A DNA stretch of 64,000 nucleotides from Halalkalibacter sp. APA_J-10(15) (lineage in GTDB: Bacteria; Bacillota; Bacilli; Bacillales; Bacillaceae_D). The translations under genes were made by a program, and so were the position numbers. The stretch is from assembly GCF_023017105.1 (NCBI RefSeq), contig NZ_JALKEV010000020.1, forward strand, positions 36,397 to 100,396, in the 5' to 3' direction. Numbering within the stretch: position 1 is the first letter of the stretch; the number at the start of each line of letters is the position of its first letter. Below the pieces are notes generated by a model. The model searched no databases. It saw only the letters and a list, made by a program, of their open reading frames with translations, and was not told the DNA's origin. Shown piece by piece: positions 7,919 through 17,311 of this stretch.

Positions 7919-8941
7919 CTATCTCATTGCTTGAATAAGTTCCTCATACGTTGTAATTGACTCTAGCAACGTTTGTTGGCCCTTCCATAGTTTCTCTTCA
8001 TCGGCAGCATTTGTAAAATCCTTCAAATGATCCTTCGCTGTTATTAACTGATCACCGATCGTTAAAGCTAAAGGCTGTACCTCCTCGTTTAATTGAGCAA
8101 AAGCTTGATTCCGTTCCTCTTGTAGCGAATCAATTGATGCTGATAACTGCTCTATTCTCTCATTCGTAATCATCGTTCCCCCGTTCAGACCATCAATCGA
8201 TAACTGCACCATATCGTAATAAAGGGTCAATGCATTTGTAAACCATTCATACACCTCTTGTGCTTGTCCGGTTATATGATCTCCTTCTACCCGATATGAT
8301 TTCAAATACGTATCTTGACCATATCCTTCATAAATTTCGTTTATTTTCGTTGCTTGAGCACGATCTCCTGCAACCCCAATAAACATATAGATAGGATCAG
8401 TACTAGTCGTTATCGTTGCAGCAAATCCTTGTTCTTGAATGGATTGCACACTTTTTTCAGCTTGGTCCAATTCCGTAAATGCTGCGCCTTGTACCACTTC
8501 AATCGCTAAATTAGGCATTCCTTCTTTCTCCTCAGAGAAGGTTGGAACAGCACCTGTTGACTGTTCTGACATCTGTGAAACATTCATATCATTTCCCGTA
8601 AACATATTTAAAATGACAAGACCGAGGCTTACACCAACGATGATCGCAGATCCTAGTGCAGCAACTAGCATATAAGGGAACGTTTGGGATTGAGAGTGGG
8701 GCTTTTTCTTTCTTTTATATGGAATTTTCGGACTTTTCTCGCGATTCCCATCATCCCAATAAGGCTGCTCATTTCGCTGACGTACCTCCTGCTTTTCTCC
8801 AAAATCAATGACATTATCTGGGGGCGGAATAAAGGCATATTGGTTATCTTCTTTTTCGTTTGTAGCTGCGACTGTCCTTTCTTGAACATGACGTTCTTTA
8901 CCGTTTAGACGTACAGAGATTGACCGCTTCTTTTGCTCCAA
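7919..8941 (-). CDS. spoIIB: Stage II sporulation protein B-like SPOR protein
   Basis: SpoIIB helps degrade septal peptidoglycan during engulfment and has a SPOR-type peptidoglycan-binding region. The protein has an N-terminal basic, charged region, one membrane segment (ending GVSLGLVILNM) and an extracytoplasmic part with a SPOR-like repeat (AIEVVQGAAFTELDQAEKSV, then TDPIYMFIGVAGDRAQATK). The position between comC and maf is that of spoIIB; sequence conservation in this family is poor, so synteny carries much of the call. The start chosen is TTG at 8941, 8 bases after AAGGGGTG; an ATG at 8965 precedes that ribosome binding site. Confidence 0.82.
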   Translation of the reverse strand: MEQKKRSISVRLNGKERHVQERTVAATNEKEDNQYAFIPPPDNVIDFGEKQEVRQRNEQPYWDDGNREKSPKIPYKRKKKPHSQSQTFPYMLVAALGSAIIVGVSLGLVILNMFTGNDMNVSQMSEQSTGAVPTFSEEKEGMPNLAIEVVQGAAFTELDQAEKSVQSIQEQGFAATITTSTDPIYMFIGVAGDRAQATKINEIYEGYGQDTYLKSYRVEGDHITGQAQEVYEWFTNALTLYYDMVQLSIDGLNGGTMITNERIEQLSASIDSLQEERNQAFAQLNEEVQPLALTIGDQLITAKDHLKDFTNAADEEKLWKGQQTLLESITTYEELIQAMR

Positions 8942-9083
8942 CTTTCTTGCACCCCTTCCTATCATTTGATTAACAGTTATAATTCATTCTATTAATATAA
9001 TCGAATTGATAGAACTATAATTTAAAATATTTATTGTGATCAGAGAAATATATCGTATGCTTATCGTTTATGTTAAGAGTTTT

Positions 9084-9866
9084 TTACACAAACAGAGCTA
9101 AAACGGATAATCCAAAATAATTGATATACAATTCTAATAGTGAAGAACCGTAAAAATAAGCTAAGATTGTTCCGATTACAATGAATGGTCCAAATGGAAA
9201 AGGCTGTCCTTTTTTCACCTTTCCTACTAACATTCCTATTATACCAATGATTGCCCCGATTAAACACGAAAAGAAAAAAGCTACTAATACTTGCTGCCAG
9301 CCAAGGACCATACCTATAACACCAAAAAGTTTCACATCCCCTCCTCCCATTCCACCTCTACTAGCGATTGCAATAATCCAAAGCAATAGGAAACCTATTA
9401 TCCCACCTAAAAGAGGACTCCAACCCGAAGTCAGCGGAGCAATCGTATATCGCAAAATAATGAAAAGAGGAAAGAAAAATAGAAGCACATGATCTGGAAT
9501 AATCATATAGCTAATATCACTTACTACTACAATCATGAGAAGGGAAATAAATAAAAGAGCCACAAAAAATTCAGGAGTTAAATGAAAATTCCAATAAGCC
9601 AATACAAACAAGAAGCCCGTTAATCCTTCAATAATTGGATAAAGCGATGATATACGTTGCCTACACATTCGGCAACGTCCTTTCGTAAACAAAAAGGAAA
9701 ACAGAGGAATTAAATCAACAATGATTAAAGGACGTTCACACGTTGGACAATGTGAACGAGGGCTTATGATCGATTCCTTCTTCGGAACACGTAATCCAAC
9801 AACATTAACAAACGACCCTACCACCATTCCTAGCAGAATCAAGTAGCTCATTATTACGATATTCAT
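9084..9866 (-). CDS. comC: Prepilin peptidase / N-methyltransferase ComC
   Basis: This membrane aspartic peptidase cleaves type IV prepilin-like competence pseudopilins and methylates the new N-terminus, and is needed for DNA uptake. The 260-residue protein has the two zinc-binding CxxC pairs of the cytoplasmic methylase region (CPTCERPL at about 40 and CRMCRQR near 67). It has about eight membrane segments and the catalytic motif GGGDVKLFG (about residue 173). The second catalytic Asp is in VVVSDISYMIIPD. The gene is in the usual place between folC and spoIIB. A second ATG, five codons in, is an alternative start. Confidence 0.94.
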   Translation of the reverse strand: MNIVIMSYLILLGMVVGSFVNVVGLRVPKKESIISPRSHCPTCERPLIIVDLIPLFSFLFTKGRCRMCRQRISSLYPIIEGLTGFLFVLAYWNFHLTPEFFVALLFISLLMIVVVSDISYMIIPDHVLLFFFPLFIILRYTIAPLTSGWSPLLGGIIGFLLLWIIAIASRGGMGGGDVKLFGVIGMVLGWQQVLVAFFFSCLIGAIIGIIGMLVGKVKKGQPFPFGPFIVIGTILAYFYGSSLLELYINYFGLSVLALFV

Positions 9867-10180
9867 AGTGTATGTACCTCAAATAATTTTAATTAGGAAA
9901 CTTTTTACTTGTTACTCTAAAATATTTGTTTGAATTATTACTAAAAAGGAAAAGAGTTAGTCATTCTTTACGAATGGGAGGAATGGAAAAACGCGAGTTG
10001 TATACAATACAGATTCATTTCACGTCACAAAGTGTGACCATTACTGAGGATTCAATTGATGTGATGCTCATACGTTTACATTTAACTTACTATTTTTATT
10101 TTATTCTATTATAGAAAGTAATTACAAGCAATATGAGGCCCGATCATATTAGTTATAGAGAGCTTTTTCAACTTTAAGAA

Positions 10181-10417
10181 GAGGCTGGGACAAAGTGGTT
10201 TAACTAAAAGACACGCCGAACAATGATAGATGGTGGACGTAAACCGCTCCTGAAATATACTTCGCTTTCCGCGGGAAGCCGGTGAGCCTCCTCGCGCTTC
10301 GCACTGCGGGGTCTCACCCTTGTCTTTTCATCCCGCAGGAGTCTACGTATATTTCATCCGCTACGTTCATCTTTTGTTCGGGTTTCCAGATAGACACTTT
10401 AGTTATGTCCCAGCCTC
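10181..10417. repeat. 237-bp element with terminal inverted repeats
   Basis: The ends are perfect 12-base inverted repeats, GAGGCTGGGACA and TGTCCCAGCCTC. Inside, GAAATATAC / GTATATTTC and GGTGAG-CTCC / GGGG-CTCACC form further nested inverted repeats, so the whole element could fold into one large hairpin. A second, truncated copy lies at 33-180. No protein gene is seen. It resembles MITE-like or structured intergenic repeats of Bacillaceae. The rest of the 558-base comC-folC gap (9867-10180) shows no supported gene; a 62-codon plus-strand ORF at 9926 looks spurious. Confidence 0.75.
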
Positions 10418-10424
10418 TGTCCCT

Positions 10425-11717
10425 TCACCTTTCCATTAACCATTTTCTTACTTCAGCTATGAAGTACAATGAACCACATATGATTAATAAGCTGTTATTA
10501 TCTACGTCTTTTTCTCTTTCTAGAATGGCTTTTTTCCAATCGTCTTCAGCACGCACATCTCTGCCCATTAATGCAAATGGCTCGTACAAATCCTCTGAAC
10601 TCGACGCACGAGGAAAAGGAAACGTTGTGAACGTCACATGCATTTGTTCATGAATGAATGGCTTCATTAACGATGTAACATCCTTTTCCTTTGTCATAGC
10701 AACAACCATATAACATGTATAGCCTGCATAGTGCTGTTTTAGCGTCTCTGCCAAAGCACGAAATCCTTCTTGATTATGTGCTCCATCCAATATAATCGTT
10801 GGATTCTGTTGAATGACCTCGAACCTGCCAATCCATGAGGCCGACCTCATCCCGTCCATGATTTCTTGTTCACCAACCGGAAATCCTTTGTCCATTAATC
10901 GTTCAATGACTTGTATGGCAACAGCAGCATTATCACGCTGATGAGGACCTTTTAACTGAATCGTGATATCACGTTGACTTTTTCCACTATATTGGATCTG
11001 TTGATCGACTGGTGAGCTGTTAATCATCGCAACTGTAAAATGCTCTCCTAGCTCATAATACTTCGCGTCCTTGTCTTTTGCGATTCTTTTTATGACCTTT
11101 TTCGCTTCTTCCTGTTTCACACCTGAAACGATCATTCCTGCTTTTTTAATAATTCCTGCTTTTTCTGCAGCGATTTCTTCTAACGTATGACCAAGTACGT
11201 GCATATGATCATATCCAATGGATGTGATCACTGAGATGAGTGGTTTCACAACGTTCGTAGAGTCGAGCCTTCCACCTAACCCTACTTCTAGTAATACAAG
11301 ATCCGTATGAACTCGTTCAGCAAAATAGACAAAGGCTATTAATGTAATCACTTCAAATTCAGTTGGTTGATCATCTGTTTTTGTGACTAACTCTTCGACA
11401 AAAGCTTTTACTTTATTCGTACAATAAACAAGATCTTCTTCAGATATCGGCTTCCCATTCATGGTAATTCGCTCTTCAAACCGTTCAATGAATGGCGAAG
11501 TGAATGTTCCAACGTTATATCCAGCCTTTTCATACACATGACGCATGAAACTAACGGTTGATCCTTTCCCGTTCGTTCCAGCGACATGAACGATTTGAAG
11601 ATTTCTTTCTGGATGATCTAACTTCTCCAATAGCCATTCCATCCGCTCTAACCCTGGCCGAACACCAAATTGTAACAGCCTATGTATCCACTTAATCGCT
11701 TCTTCTCCTGTTTTCAT
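10425..11717 (-). CDS. folC: Folylpolyglutamate / dihydrofolate synthase FolC
   Basis: FolC adds glutamate residues to folates, an ATP-dependent Mur-ligase-type reaction in one-carbon metabolism. The 430-residue protein has the P-loop HVAGTNGKGSTVSFM (about residues 43-57), the second-domain nucleotide contact VVLDGAHN-like stretch (ILDGAHNQEGFRAL, near 310), and the omega-loop region TFTSPFIERFEERI. It lies downstream of valS and upstream of comC, as in Bacillus subtilis. The stop is 7 bases from the inverted-repeat element at 10181-10417, which could act as its 3' end structure. Confidence 0.95.
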   Translation of the reverse strand: MKTGEEAIKWIHRLLQFGVRPGLERMEWLLEKLDHPERNLQIVHVAGTNGKGSTVSFMRHVYEKAGYNVGTFTSPFIERFEERITMNGKPISEEDLVYCTNKVKAFVEELVTKTDDQPTEFEVITLIAFVYFAERVHTDLVLLEVGLGGRLDSTNVVKPLISVITSIGYDHMHVLGHTLEEIAAEKAGIIKKAGMIVSGVKQEEAKKVIKRIAKDKDAKYYELGEHFTVAMINSSPVDQQIQYSGKSQRDITIQLKGPHQRDNAAVAIQVIERLMDKGFPVGEQEIMDGMRSASWIGRFEVIQQNPTIILDGAHNQEGFRALAETLKQHYAGYTCYMVVAMTKEKDVTSLMKPFIHEQMHVTFTTFPFPRASSSEDLYEPFALMGRDVRAEDDWKKAILEREKDVDNNSLLIICGSLYFIAEVRKWLMER

Positions 11718-11886
11718 TCAAGTCATCCTCCCAATGGCGCCTAGCAGAAAGCTTCCTGATCGTTAATATCTTTTTTAGAAAAAGGGATCGCACAACTATA
11801 CTAGCTAAGACAAAGAGAGCATTGAAAACGTTCGTTTCTTCCTCTTTTTTGAAATCCTTTAAGCAGTGTGCGAAACCGTCATCCAT

Positions 11887-11925
11887 TTTAAAAAGCTTGA
11901 TACGATTGAGTTTCTCGTATCAAGC
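11887..11925 (-). terminator. Terminator between valS and folC
   Basis: On the minus strand, GCTTGATACGA pairs perfectly with TCGTATCAAGC, followed by TTTTTAAAAT. With the hairpin at 11961-11994 it ends the valS transcript. The 311-base valS-folC gap also holds a weak 64-codon ORF (11692-11886) that starts without a ribosome binding site and is not called. Confidence 0.75.
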
Positions 11926-11926
11926 G

Positions 11927-11950
11927 GGTAACGAGTGAAGCCATTGCTAG
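11927..11950. repeat. Near copy of the 180-205 palindromic repeat
   Basis: GTAACGAGTGAAGCCATTGCTAG matches the repeat beside minD except for a few bases in the left arm. The same gap also carries TTCAGTGGCCTCATGA (11986-12001), found exactly at 21-36. These look like modules of a dispersed repeat family. Confidence 0.45.
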
Positions 11951-11960
11951 TAACTCAAAG

Positions 11961-11994
11961 GCACTGAAAAAGATCGTTTTAACTCTTTCAGTGG
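11961..11994 (-). terminator. Hairpin downstream of valS
   Basis: GCCACTGAAAGAG and CTTTTTCAGTGCC pair on the minus strand about 35 bases past the valS stop. A T-run is weak, so this may be a repeat module that also serves as a 3'-end hairpin. Confidence 0.4.
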
Positions 11995-12028
11995 CCTCAT
12001 GACATCACCTTCTCACCTTAAATGATGA

Positions 12029-14674
12029 TTAATCCTTCAATTCCGAAATACGTAATCGCACAGCAGCACGCCTTGCTTCATAATCTTCCTTCTTAGCCTT
12101 TTCCTCTTCAATCACTTTCTCAGGTGCTTTAGCTAAAAAGCCTTGGTTGTTCAATTTCTTTTCTACTCGTTCAACTTCTTTATCGAGTTTTTGCAGCTCT
12201 TTTTCTAAACGAGCGATTTCGGCATCCAAGTCAAGTAAACCAGCTAACGGCAGGTACAATTCTACCCCCGTTAACACTTGTGACATAGATTTCTCTGGAG
12301 CAGATAAGCCAACAGCCATCGTTAATGTTTCAGGATTACAGAACTTCTCAATATAGCTCTTTCCACGATTTAGTTGGTCCATCACTTCATCTGTTGAAGC
12401 ATGAATAAGAAGCTCGATTTGCTTACTCATTGGAACATTTAGTTCCGCTCGTGTATTACGTACAGAACGGATAATATCTTTTAATAAGTCCATATCCTTT
12501 ACAGCTTCATCAAAGATCCATTCATCCTTCTTAACAGGCCAAGAACTAACGGTTATAGATTTACCTTTGTGTGGTAGATGTTGCCATATTTCCTCGGTAA
12601 TAAATGGCATCATCGGATGTAATAATCGCATCGTCTCATCTAAAACATACGCTAATACGGAACGAGTCGTATGCTTGGCTGCTTCATCCTCTCCGTATAA
12701 TGGTAGCTTCGCCATTTCAATATACCAGTCACAGAAATCATCCCAAATAAAGTTGTAGAGAATTCGGCCCACTTCACCAAATTCATACGCGTCCATTAAA
12801 CGAGTCACGTCACCAATCGTATGTTGAAGTCGAGTTAGAATCCATTTATCAGCAATTGATTTTTCACCTGTTAGATCAATATCCTCAACTTTTAACCCTT
12901 CCATATTCATTAAAGCAAAGCGAGAGGCGTTCCATATTTTGTTGCCGAAATTCCACGTTGATTCAACCTTTTCCCAATAAAAACGCAAATCATTTCCCGG
13001 GGAACTGCCTGTCGATAGGAAAAACCTTAATGAATCAGCCCCGTATTTTTCGATAACGTCCATCGGATCGACACCATTCCCTAACGACTTACTCATCTTT
13101 CGCCCTTCTGAATCTCGTACAAGCCCATGGATTAATACATTCTCAAATGGTTTCTTATCCGTAAATTCTAACCCTTGGAAGATCATACGAGAGACCCAAA
13201 AGAAAATAATATCGTAGCCTGTCACTAGGGCGTTGGTTGAATAATAACGGTTATAGTCATTTGAGTCTTCATCAGGCCAACCCATTGTCGAGAATGGCCA
13301 GAGCGCAGAGCTGAACCATGTATCTAATACATCTTCATCTTGATCCCAATTTTCACTATCCTCAGGTGCTTCATGTCCAACGTGCACCTCTCCTGTTTCT
13401 TTGTGATACCAAGCCGGAATTCGATGCCCCCACCAAAGTTGACGTGAAATACACCAATCACGAATATTTTCCATCCAACGTAAGTACGTTTTCTCAAAAC
13501 GATTTGGGACAAAGTTCACTTTGTCCTCTTCAGACTGTTGCAAATCGATTGCAGCATCAGCTAATGGTTGCATTTTCACAAACCATTGCGTCGACAAATA
13601 CGGCTCAACAACCGCACCGCTTCGCTCTGAATGGCCAACCGAATGCATATGCTCTTCAATTTTGAAAAGAACGCCTTGCTCCTGCAAATCACGAACAAGC
13701 TGCTTACGACATTCAAAGCGGTCAAGACCTTGATACTGACCAGCATTTTCATTCATCGTTCCATCTTCATTCATGACGAGAATACGTTCTAAGTCATGAC
13801 GATTGCCAATTTCAAAGTCATTCGGATCATGAGCGGGTGTAATTTTCACTGCACCAGAGCCAAATTCCATATCGACATAATCATCGGCGACAATTGGAAT
13901 CTCCCTACCTGTAATCGGAAGCGTCGCCGTCTGACCAATAAGGTGTTTATAACGTTCATCTTCTGGATGAACAGCAACTGCTGTATCACCAAGCATCGTT
14001 TCAGGTCGTGTCGTCGCTACCTCAATCGAACCTGACCCGTCTGTTAATGGATAACTCATATGATAGAAGGCACCTTGAACATCTTTATAAATAACTTCAA
14101 TATCTGATAAGGCGGTTCTCGTTTGCGGATCCCAGTTAATAATATATTCTCCACGATAGATTAACCCTTTTTCGTACAATGAAACGAAAACTTCTCGGAC
14201 AGCCTTGGAAAGTCCTTCATCAAGCGTAAAACGTTCACGTGAATAATCAAGTGAAAGACCTAGCTTCGCCCACTGATTACGGATAAACGTCGCATATTCT
14301 TCCTTCCATTCCCATGATTTCTCTAAAAAGGCTTCACGACCAAGCTCATAACGGCTTGTCCCTTGTTCCTTTAGCTTCGCTTCAACCTTTGCCTGTGTGG
14401 CAATCCCCGCATGATCCATTCCAGGTAACCATAACGTATCATAGCCTTGCATTCGCTTCATACGAACTAATATATCTTGTAAAGTCGTATCCCATGCATG
14501 TCCTAAGTGTAGCTTACCTGTTACATTCGGTGGAGGAATGACAATTGAGTAAGATTCCTTATCTTCTCCTCCTGTTGCTTCAAAGAATTCCCCTTCAAGC
14601 CAATAAGAATACCATTTCGCTTCGGTTTCCTGTGGATTGTATTTCGTCGGCATTGAATGTTCTTGATTTTCCAT
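12029..14674 (-). CDS. valS: Valyl-tRNA synthetase
   Basis: ValS charges tRNA-Val with valine and edits mischarged threonine. The 881-residue class I synthetase has the HIGH-type motif [12 protein letters not shown] (about residues 46-57), the CP1 editing region with [13 protein letters not shown], and the KMSKS loop [10 protein letters not shown] (about 526-535). It also has the C-terminal coiled coil typical of ValRS ([19 protein letters not shown]). The start at 14674 is 9 bases from GGAGG; a GTG two codons upstream is in frame. A T-box leader (14742-14975) with a GUC valine specifier precedes it, which independently supports the call. Confidence 0.98.
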   Translation of the reverse strand: MENQEHSMPTKYNPQETEAKWYSYWLEGEFFEATGGEDKESYSIVIPPPNVTGKLHLGHAWDTTLQDILVRMKRMQGYDTLWLPGMDHAGIATQAKVEAKLKEQGTSRYELGREAFLEKSWEWKEEYATFIRNQWAKLGLSLDYSRERFTLDEGLSKAVREVFVSLYEKGLIYRGEYIINWDPQTRTALSDIEVIYKDVQGAFYHMSYPLTDGSGSIEVATTRPETMLGDTAVAVHPEDERYKHLIGQTATLPITGREIPIVADDYVDMEFGSGAVKITPAHDPNDFEIGNRHDLERILVMNEDGTMNENAGQYQGLDRFECRKQLVRDLQEQGVLFKIEEHMHSVGHSERSGAVVEPYLSTQWFVKMQPLADAAIDLQQSEEDKVNFVPNRFEKTYLRWMENIRDWCISRQLWWGHRIPAWYHKETGEVHVGHEAPEDSENWDQDEDVLDTWFSSALWPFSTMGWPDEDSNDYNRYYSTNALVTGYDIIFFWVSRMIFQGLEFTDKKPFENVLIHGLVRDSEGRKMSKSLGNGVDPMDVIEKYGADSLRFFLSTGSSPGNDLRFYWEKVESTWNFGNKIWNASRFALMNMEGLKVEDIDLTGEKSIADKWILTRLQHTIGDVTRLMDAYEFGEVGRILYNFIWDDFCDWYIEMAKLPLYGEDEAAKHTTRSVLAYVLDETMRLLHPMMPFITEEIWQHLPHKGKSITVSSWPVKKDEWIFDEAVKDMDLLKDIIRSVRNTRAELNVPMSKQIELLIHASTDEVMDQLNRGKSYIEKFCNPETLTMAVGLSAPEKSMSQVLTGVELYLPLAGLLDLDAEIARLEKELQKLDKEVERVEKKLNNQGFLAKAPEKVIEEEKAKKEDYEARRAAVRLRISELKD

Positions 14675-14741
14675 ATACACTTACCTCCAACCTTTTTCTA
14701 TGTAGCTTATACTGAGAAAGCAAAGTGAGCTGAATCAGCAT

Positions 14742-14975
14742 AAAAAAACTCCCTCATCCAAAGGACGAAGAGAGTTTGATTTCGCGGTACCACCTTTGTT
14801 TGTAGTCAAAAAACTACACACCTCAAACTGTTAACGGTCAGCTCCGGCTAGCCTACATTTACTTTCAGCATAGCAGCTCCTAGGCGACATTCAACTCATA
14901 CATCTTAAGAAATCTCACAGCTATTGATTTCTCTCTCTGAAAGGTTCTGAGCTTACTCTTCCTATTCTTCGCAAT
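14742..14975 (-). promoter_or_regulatory. T-box riboswitch of valS (GUC, Val)
   Basis: The leader has the T-box sequence AAAGGTGGTACCGCG (14783-14797) that pairs with the uncharged tRNA acceptor end. An intrinsic terminator follows: AAACTCTCTTCGTCC with GGATGAGGGAGTTT, then a T-run (14742-14776). Stem I starts near GCGAAGAATAGGAAGAG. The specifier loop reads GAATGTCGCC, with GTC (Val) at 14886-14888. Uncharged tRNA-Val should promote read-through into valS. Confidence 0.93.
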
Positions 14976-14991
14976 CATTATATGTGATTAT

Positions 14992-15020
14992 ATTTTAGTT
15001 GATCTGTTTGTCTACGTCAA
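14992..15020 (-). promoter_or_regulatory. Probable SigA promoter for valS
   Basis: TTGACG (15015-15020), 17 bases and TAAAAT (14992-14997) on the minus strand, about 20 bases before T-box stem I. An alternative TATAAT at 14977-14982 lacks a good -35. Confidence 0.5.
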
Positions 15021-15123
15021 GAACAGCTCGATCCACATTATTACTTTCCTATACATCTTAATCACCCAAAGGAAACAAACCACATAATGTAGTAGTATGA
15101 GAAAGCTAGAAAGTGGGATGACC

Positions 15124-15333
15124 ATGTTCAATAAACGATACCAACCGTATAAGCCTCCTTACCCTGGACGACCGAATTGGTGGTTAAAATGCAAGCTCAT
15201 GTTTATGCAAATATTAGTTCCACTCATTATTTTCCAGCTCATTCGAACCTTATTATTTCCAACAACATTCGATGTCATTTTACTAACAATGATGATTGTC
15301 TTTTATTGTTCATTAAAGCTGAAATTATTTTAG
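15124..15333 (+). CDS. Small membrane protein of unknown function
   Basis: A 69-residue protein, one of the few plus-strand genes. The N-terminus is basic and proline/aromatic rich (MFNKRYQPYKPPYPGRPNWW). Two hydrophobic segments follow (MFMQILVPLIIFQLI, then VILLTMMIVFYCSLKL), consistent with a small two-pass membrane protein. I do not recognise the family. It is divergent from valS and ends at a good bidirectional terminator, which supports a real transcript. ATGs at 15097 and 15118 are in frame; 15124 has the best spacing from GTGGG. Confidence 0.6.
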   Translation: MFNKRYQPYKPPYPGRPNWWLKCKLMFMQILVPLIIFQLIRTLLFPTTFDVILLTMMIVFYCSLKLKLF

Positions 15334-15352
15334 CATAACGCAAATAACGATA

Positions 15353-15383
15353 GACACAGAAAAGATCACCTTCTTTTCTGTGC
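15353..15383. terminator. Bidirectional terminator
   Basis: GACACAGAAAAGA pairs with TTCTTTTCTGTGCC between the convergent plus-strand small membrane gene and ysxE. Confidence 0.7.
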
Positions 15384-15399
15384 CATTTTGTTAAATGAA

Positions 15400-16398
15400 T
15401 CACTGCTTTTCTTCATCTGGAACGATGATCAACTTTTGTGTGATTCGCTGCACTCGGCGCATCGACATTAATCGTTTTTCTAAACGTTGAACGTGTTCTA
15501 GCTCTTTCATCGATCGATGTGAATGCACATAAGCTTCCACTGCAAAAGCAATCGGCTCTGGAAAGTTCAAATAGGCACACGTTAAGTATTTTTCTTCTTC
15601 AAGTAAAGGTAAATGTCCCTCATATCTCATAAACCAGGTCAAAATATCATCATCTGACCAGTACCCCTTTGAAAAGCTATATCGGCAAAAGCTCGCTAAT
15701 TCTCGTGCTGGTGTGTCAATCGCTGCCCGTTCAAAATTCAATAACAATGGCTCATTTTCATTATTAAAAATCGCATGGGAGCGTTGCATTCTTCCATGAC
15801 AAAGCACGGTTCGATACGTTTCCTTTTCTAAACATAGTTCATACCATTTCTTTAAGTGCTCCTTCGCTGTTTCAGCCATTTGATCTAACATATATGCATG
15901 CGTTAAAAACGTTAATTCAAATGGTGACATATAGGTTCTCTTTTCTGCTTGATCAGCAAATCGAGTTAATTCTAGTCTCCTAAGCTCCCATCGTTGTAAT
16001 AGTTGATTATATGACTGTTCCACATTCTCTTTTAAAAAGGGCTGTGTTTTCACTGTTAGACGATGAATCGCTCCAAGCTGACTAGCTAGCCTTTCTTCCT
16101 TCGATTCTCGTGCTGTATATTCAACAGGCTCAATCCAAGGCATAACATAATAGGTGTGCTGATGTGTTGATACAGTGTATTCTCCATATTTTGTTGGTAA
16201 AACAGGAACAAGCTTGTTATAACCATGCTTCGTTAGCTTCTTTAAGGAATGTATAAATTCATCTGCCTGATGCCTTGAAATGTTTGATTCCTTTAAAGCG
16301 AACACTCCACGATTTGTAGTCACTTTTTTTATTTTTCCTAGCTCTTCAATTTCTTGTGGATATAAATCATAATAATACAAAATTGATTCGTAGCTCAT
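15400..16398 (-). CDS. ysxE: Spore coat CotS-family protein YsxE (kinase-like)
   Basis: YsxE belongs to the CotS/aminoglycoside-phosphotransferase-like fold and is a spore-coat protein that depends on SpoVID. The 332-residue protein has an N-lobe-like start (GVFALKES), a middle helical region and a kinase-like catalytic segment LCHGRMQRSHAIFN (about residue 200), then LLNFERAAIDTP. The usual HGD and DFD/DFE acidic residues are absent (HGR, NFE), so it may lack kinase activity. It lies downstream of spoVID, as in Bacillus subtilis, and overlaps the previous gene by 4 bases (ATGA), so the three are probably one mother-cell operon. Confidence 0.85.
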   Translation of the reverse strand: MSYESILYYYDLYPQEIEELGKIKKVTTNRGVFALKESNISRHQADEFIHSLKKLTKHGYNKLVPVLPTKYGEYTVSTHQHTYYVMPWIEPVEYTARESKEERLASQLGAIHRLTVKTQPFLKENVEQSYNQLLQRWELRRLELTRFADQAEKRTYMSPFELTFLTHAYMLDQMAETAKEHLKKWYELCLEKETYRTVLCHGRMQRSHAIFNNENEPLLLNFERAAIDTPARELASFCRYSFSKGYWSDDDILTWFMRYEGHLPLLEEEKYLTCAYLNFPEPIAFAVEAYVHSHRSMKELEHVQRLEKRLMSMRRVQRITQKLIIVPDEEKQ

Positions 16399-17297
16399 GT
16401 TACAGACACCTTCTTTTTATCGATCATCTTACTCATCATACGAACTAGCTGTTTCGAAATATCCCATTCCTTCTTTACAAGCTGAAACCTTTCCTCCAAC
16501 GTTTCTCGATCGATCGCTCCATCTCCCACATTTATTTGCCAGTCGTTTAATTCATACGGTTTGAGCATTTCTGCAAGCATTTGAATCGATTGCTCTCTCT
16601 CAAGCTGATTGACTATTCCCTGCATTAGTTTCTTACAGGATTGCTCACCCTCTTCGACATACCAATTACGGAGGAATCGAGCTATATGTTCATATCCAAC
16701 AACAGGTACTTCCATCGTACCAACCCAATATAGAACCTGGGCAACAGACCTCATTTGATCGGTGGACATCATTGGATCAAGATAAGGCAATGGGGTTGAA
16801 TCTGTTAGTTCCATTAAGGCATTCGCTTTTTTCTCTCTCATTTCTCCTTCTCGGATGAGGAATTCACACTCCATTCGCCTATTTTCCTCTAAATGAGGAA
16901 CATAGGAATCCCCATTTTCATAGAAGCATTTTGATACCGGTTGAGGAATAATGTTCGTCTCTGTTCTTAATCCATATTGAATGAATGAAACAATGGCTTT
17001 TGCAATGATTGGTTCTTGTCCGCTTATCGGATAGCGAGCAACCACTTCATCATGAGCCGTTATATAACCGTCTTCATGCTCAGCATATGGCTTGTGATTC
17101 CTCGTTCTTAGCATTCGATCCATTAGAATATAAGGCGTGTCACTGCAGTGATCACGCCAAGAAATATGCCATTCTAATAGTTGTTTATCTTCCCAATATC
17201 GAATTCGTTTTAAGCCTTTATCTGTTTTAATAAGCTCGTTATTAATGTACGAGACGTCTCCCCAGTTATAGTTTTCTTGTAAAAAGTCGATCAGCAT
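16395..17297 (-). CDS. Uncharacterised protein in the spoVID-ysxE operon
   Basis: A 300-residue soluble protein with no signal peptide or membrane segment. It sits between spoVID (15 bases upstream) and ysxE (4-base ATGA overlap), where Bacillus subtilis has no gene. The N-terminal third (LKRIRYWEDKQLLEWHISW, then ILMDRMLRTR and GYITAHDEV) is faintly reminiscent of CotS/YutH-type coat proteins. The C-terminal half is helical, with no catalytic motif I can name. The tight operon suggests a spore-coat or sporulation role; this is an inference from context only. Confidence 0.75.
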   Translation of the reverse strand: MLIDFLQENYNWGDVSYINNELIKTDKGLKRIRYWEDKQLLEWHISWRDHCSDTPYILMDRMLRTRNHKPYAEHEDGYITAHDEVVARYPISGQEPIIAKAIVSFIQYGLRTETNIIPQPVSKCFYENGDSYVPHLEENRRMECEFLIREGEMREKKANALMELTDSTPLPYLDPMMSTDQMRSVAQVLYWVGTMEVPVVGYEHIARFLRNWYVEEGEQSCKKLMQGIVNQLEREQSIQMLAEMLKPYELNDWQINVGDGAIDRETLEERFQLVKKEWDISKQLVRMMSKMIDKKKVSVT

Positions 17298-17311
17298 GTT
17301 AAACGACCCCT

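Noticed and set aside
9926-10114. 62-codon plus-strand ORF between comC and folC
   Set aside because: The ribosome binding site is badly spaced, the product has no recognisable domain, and the C-terminus is AT-driven hydrophobic sequence.
11692-11886. 64-codon minus-strand ORF upstream of folC
   Set aside because: It starts on the T-run of the valS terminator with no ribosome binding site, and overlaps the folC start. The composition is unremarkable and I see no motif.
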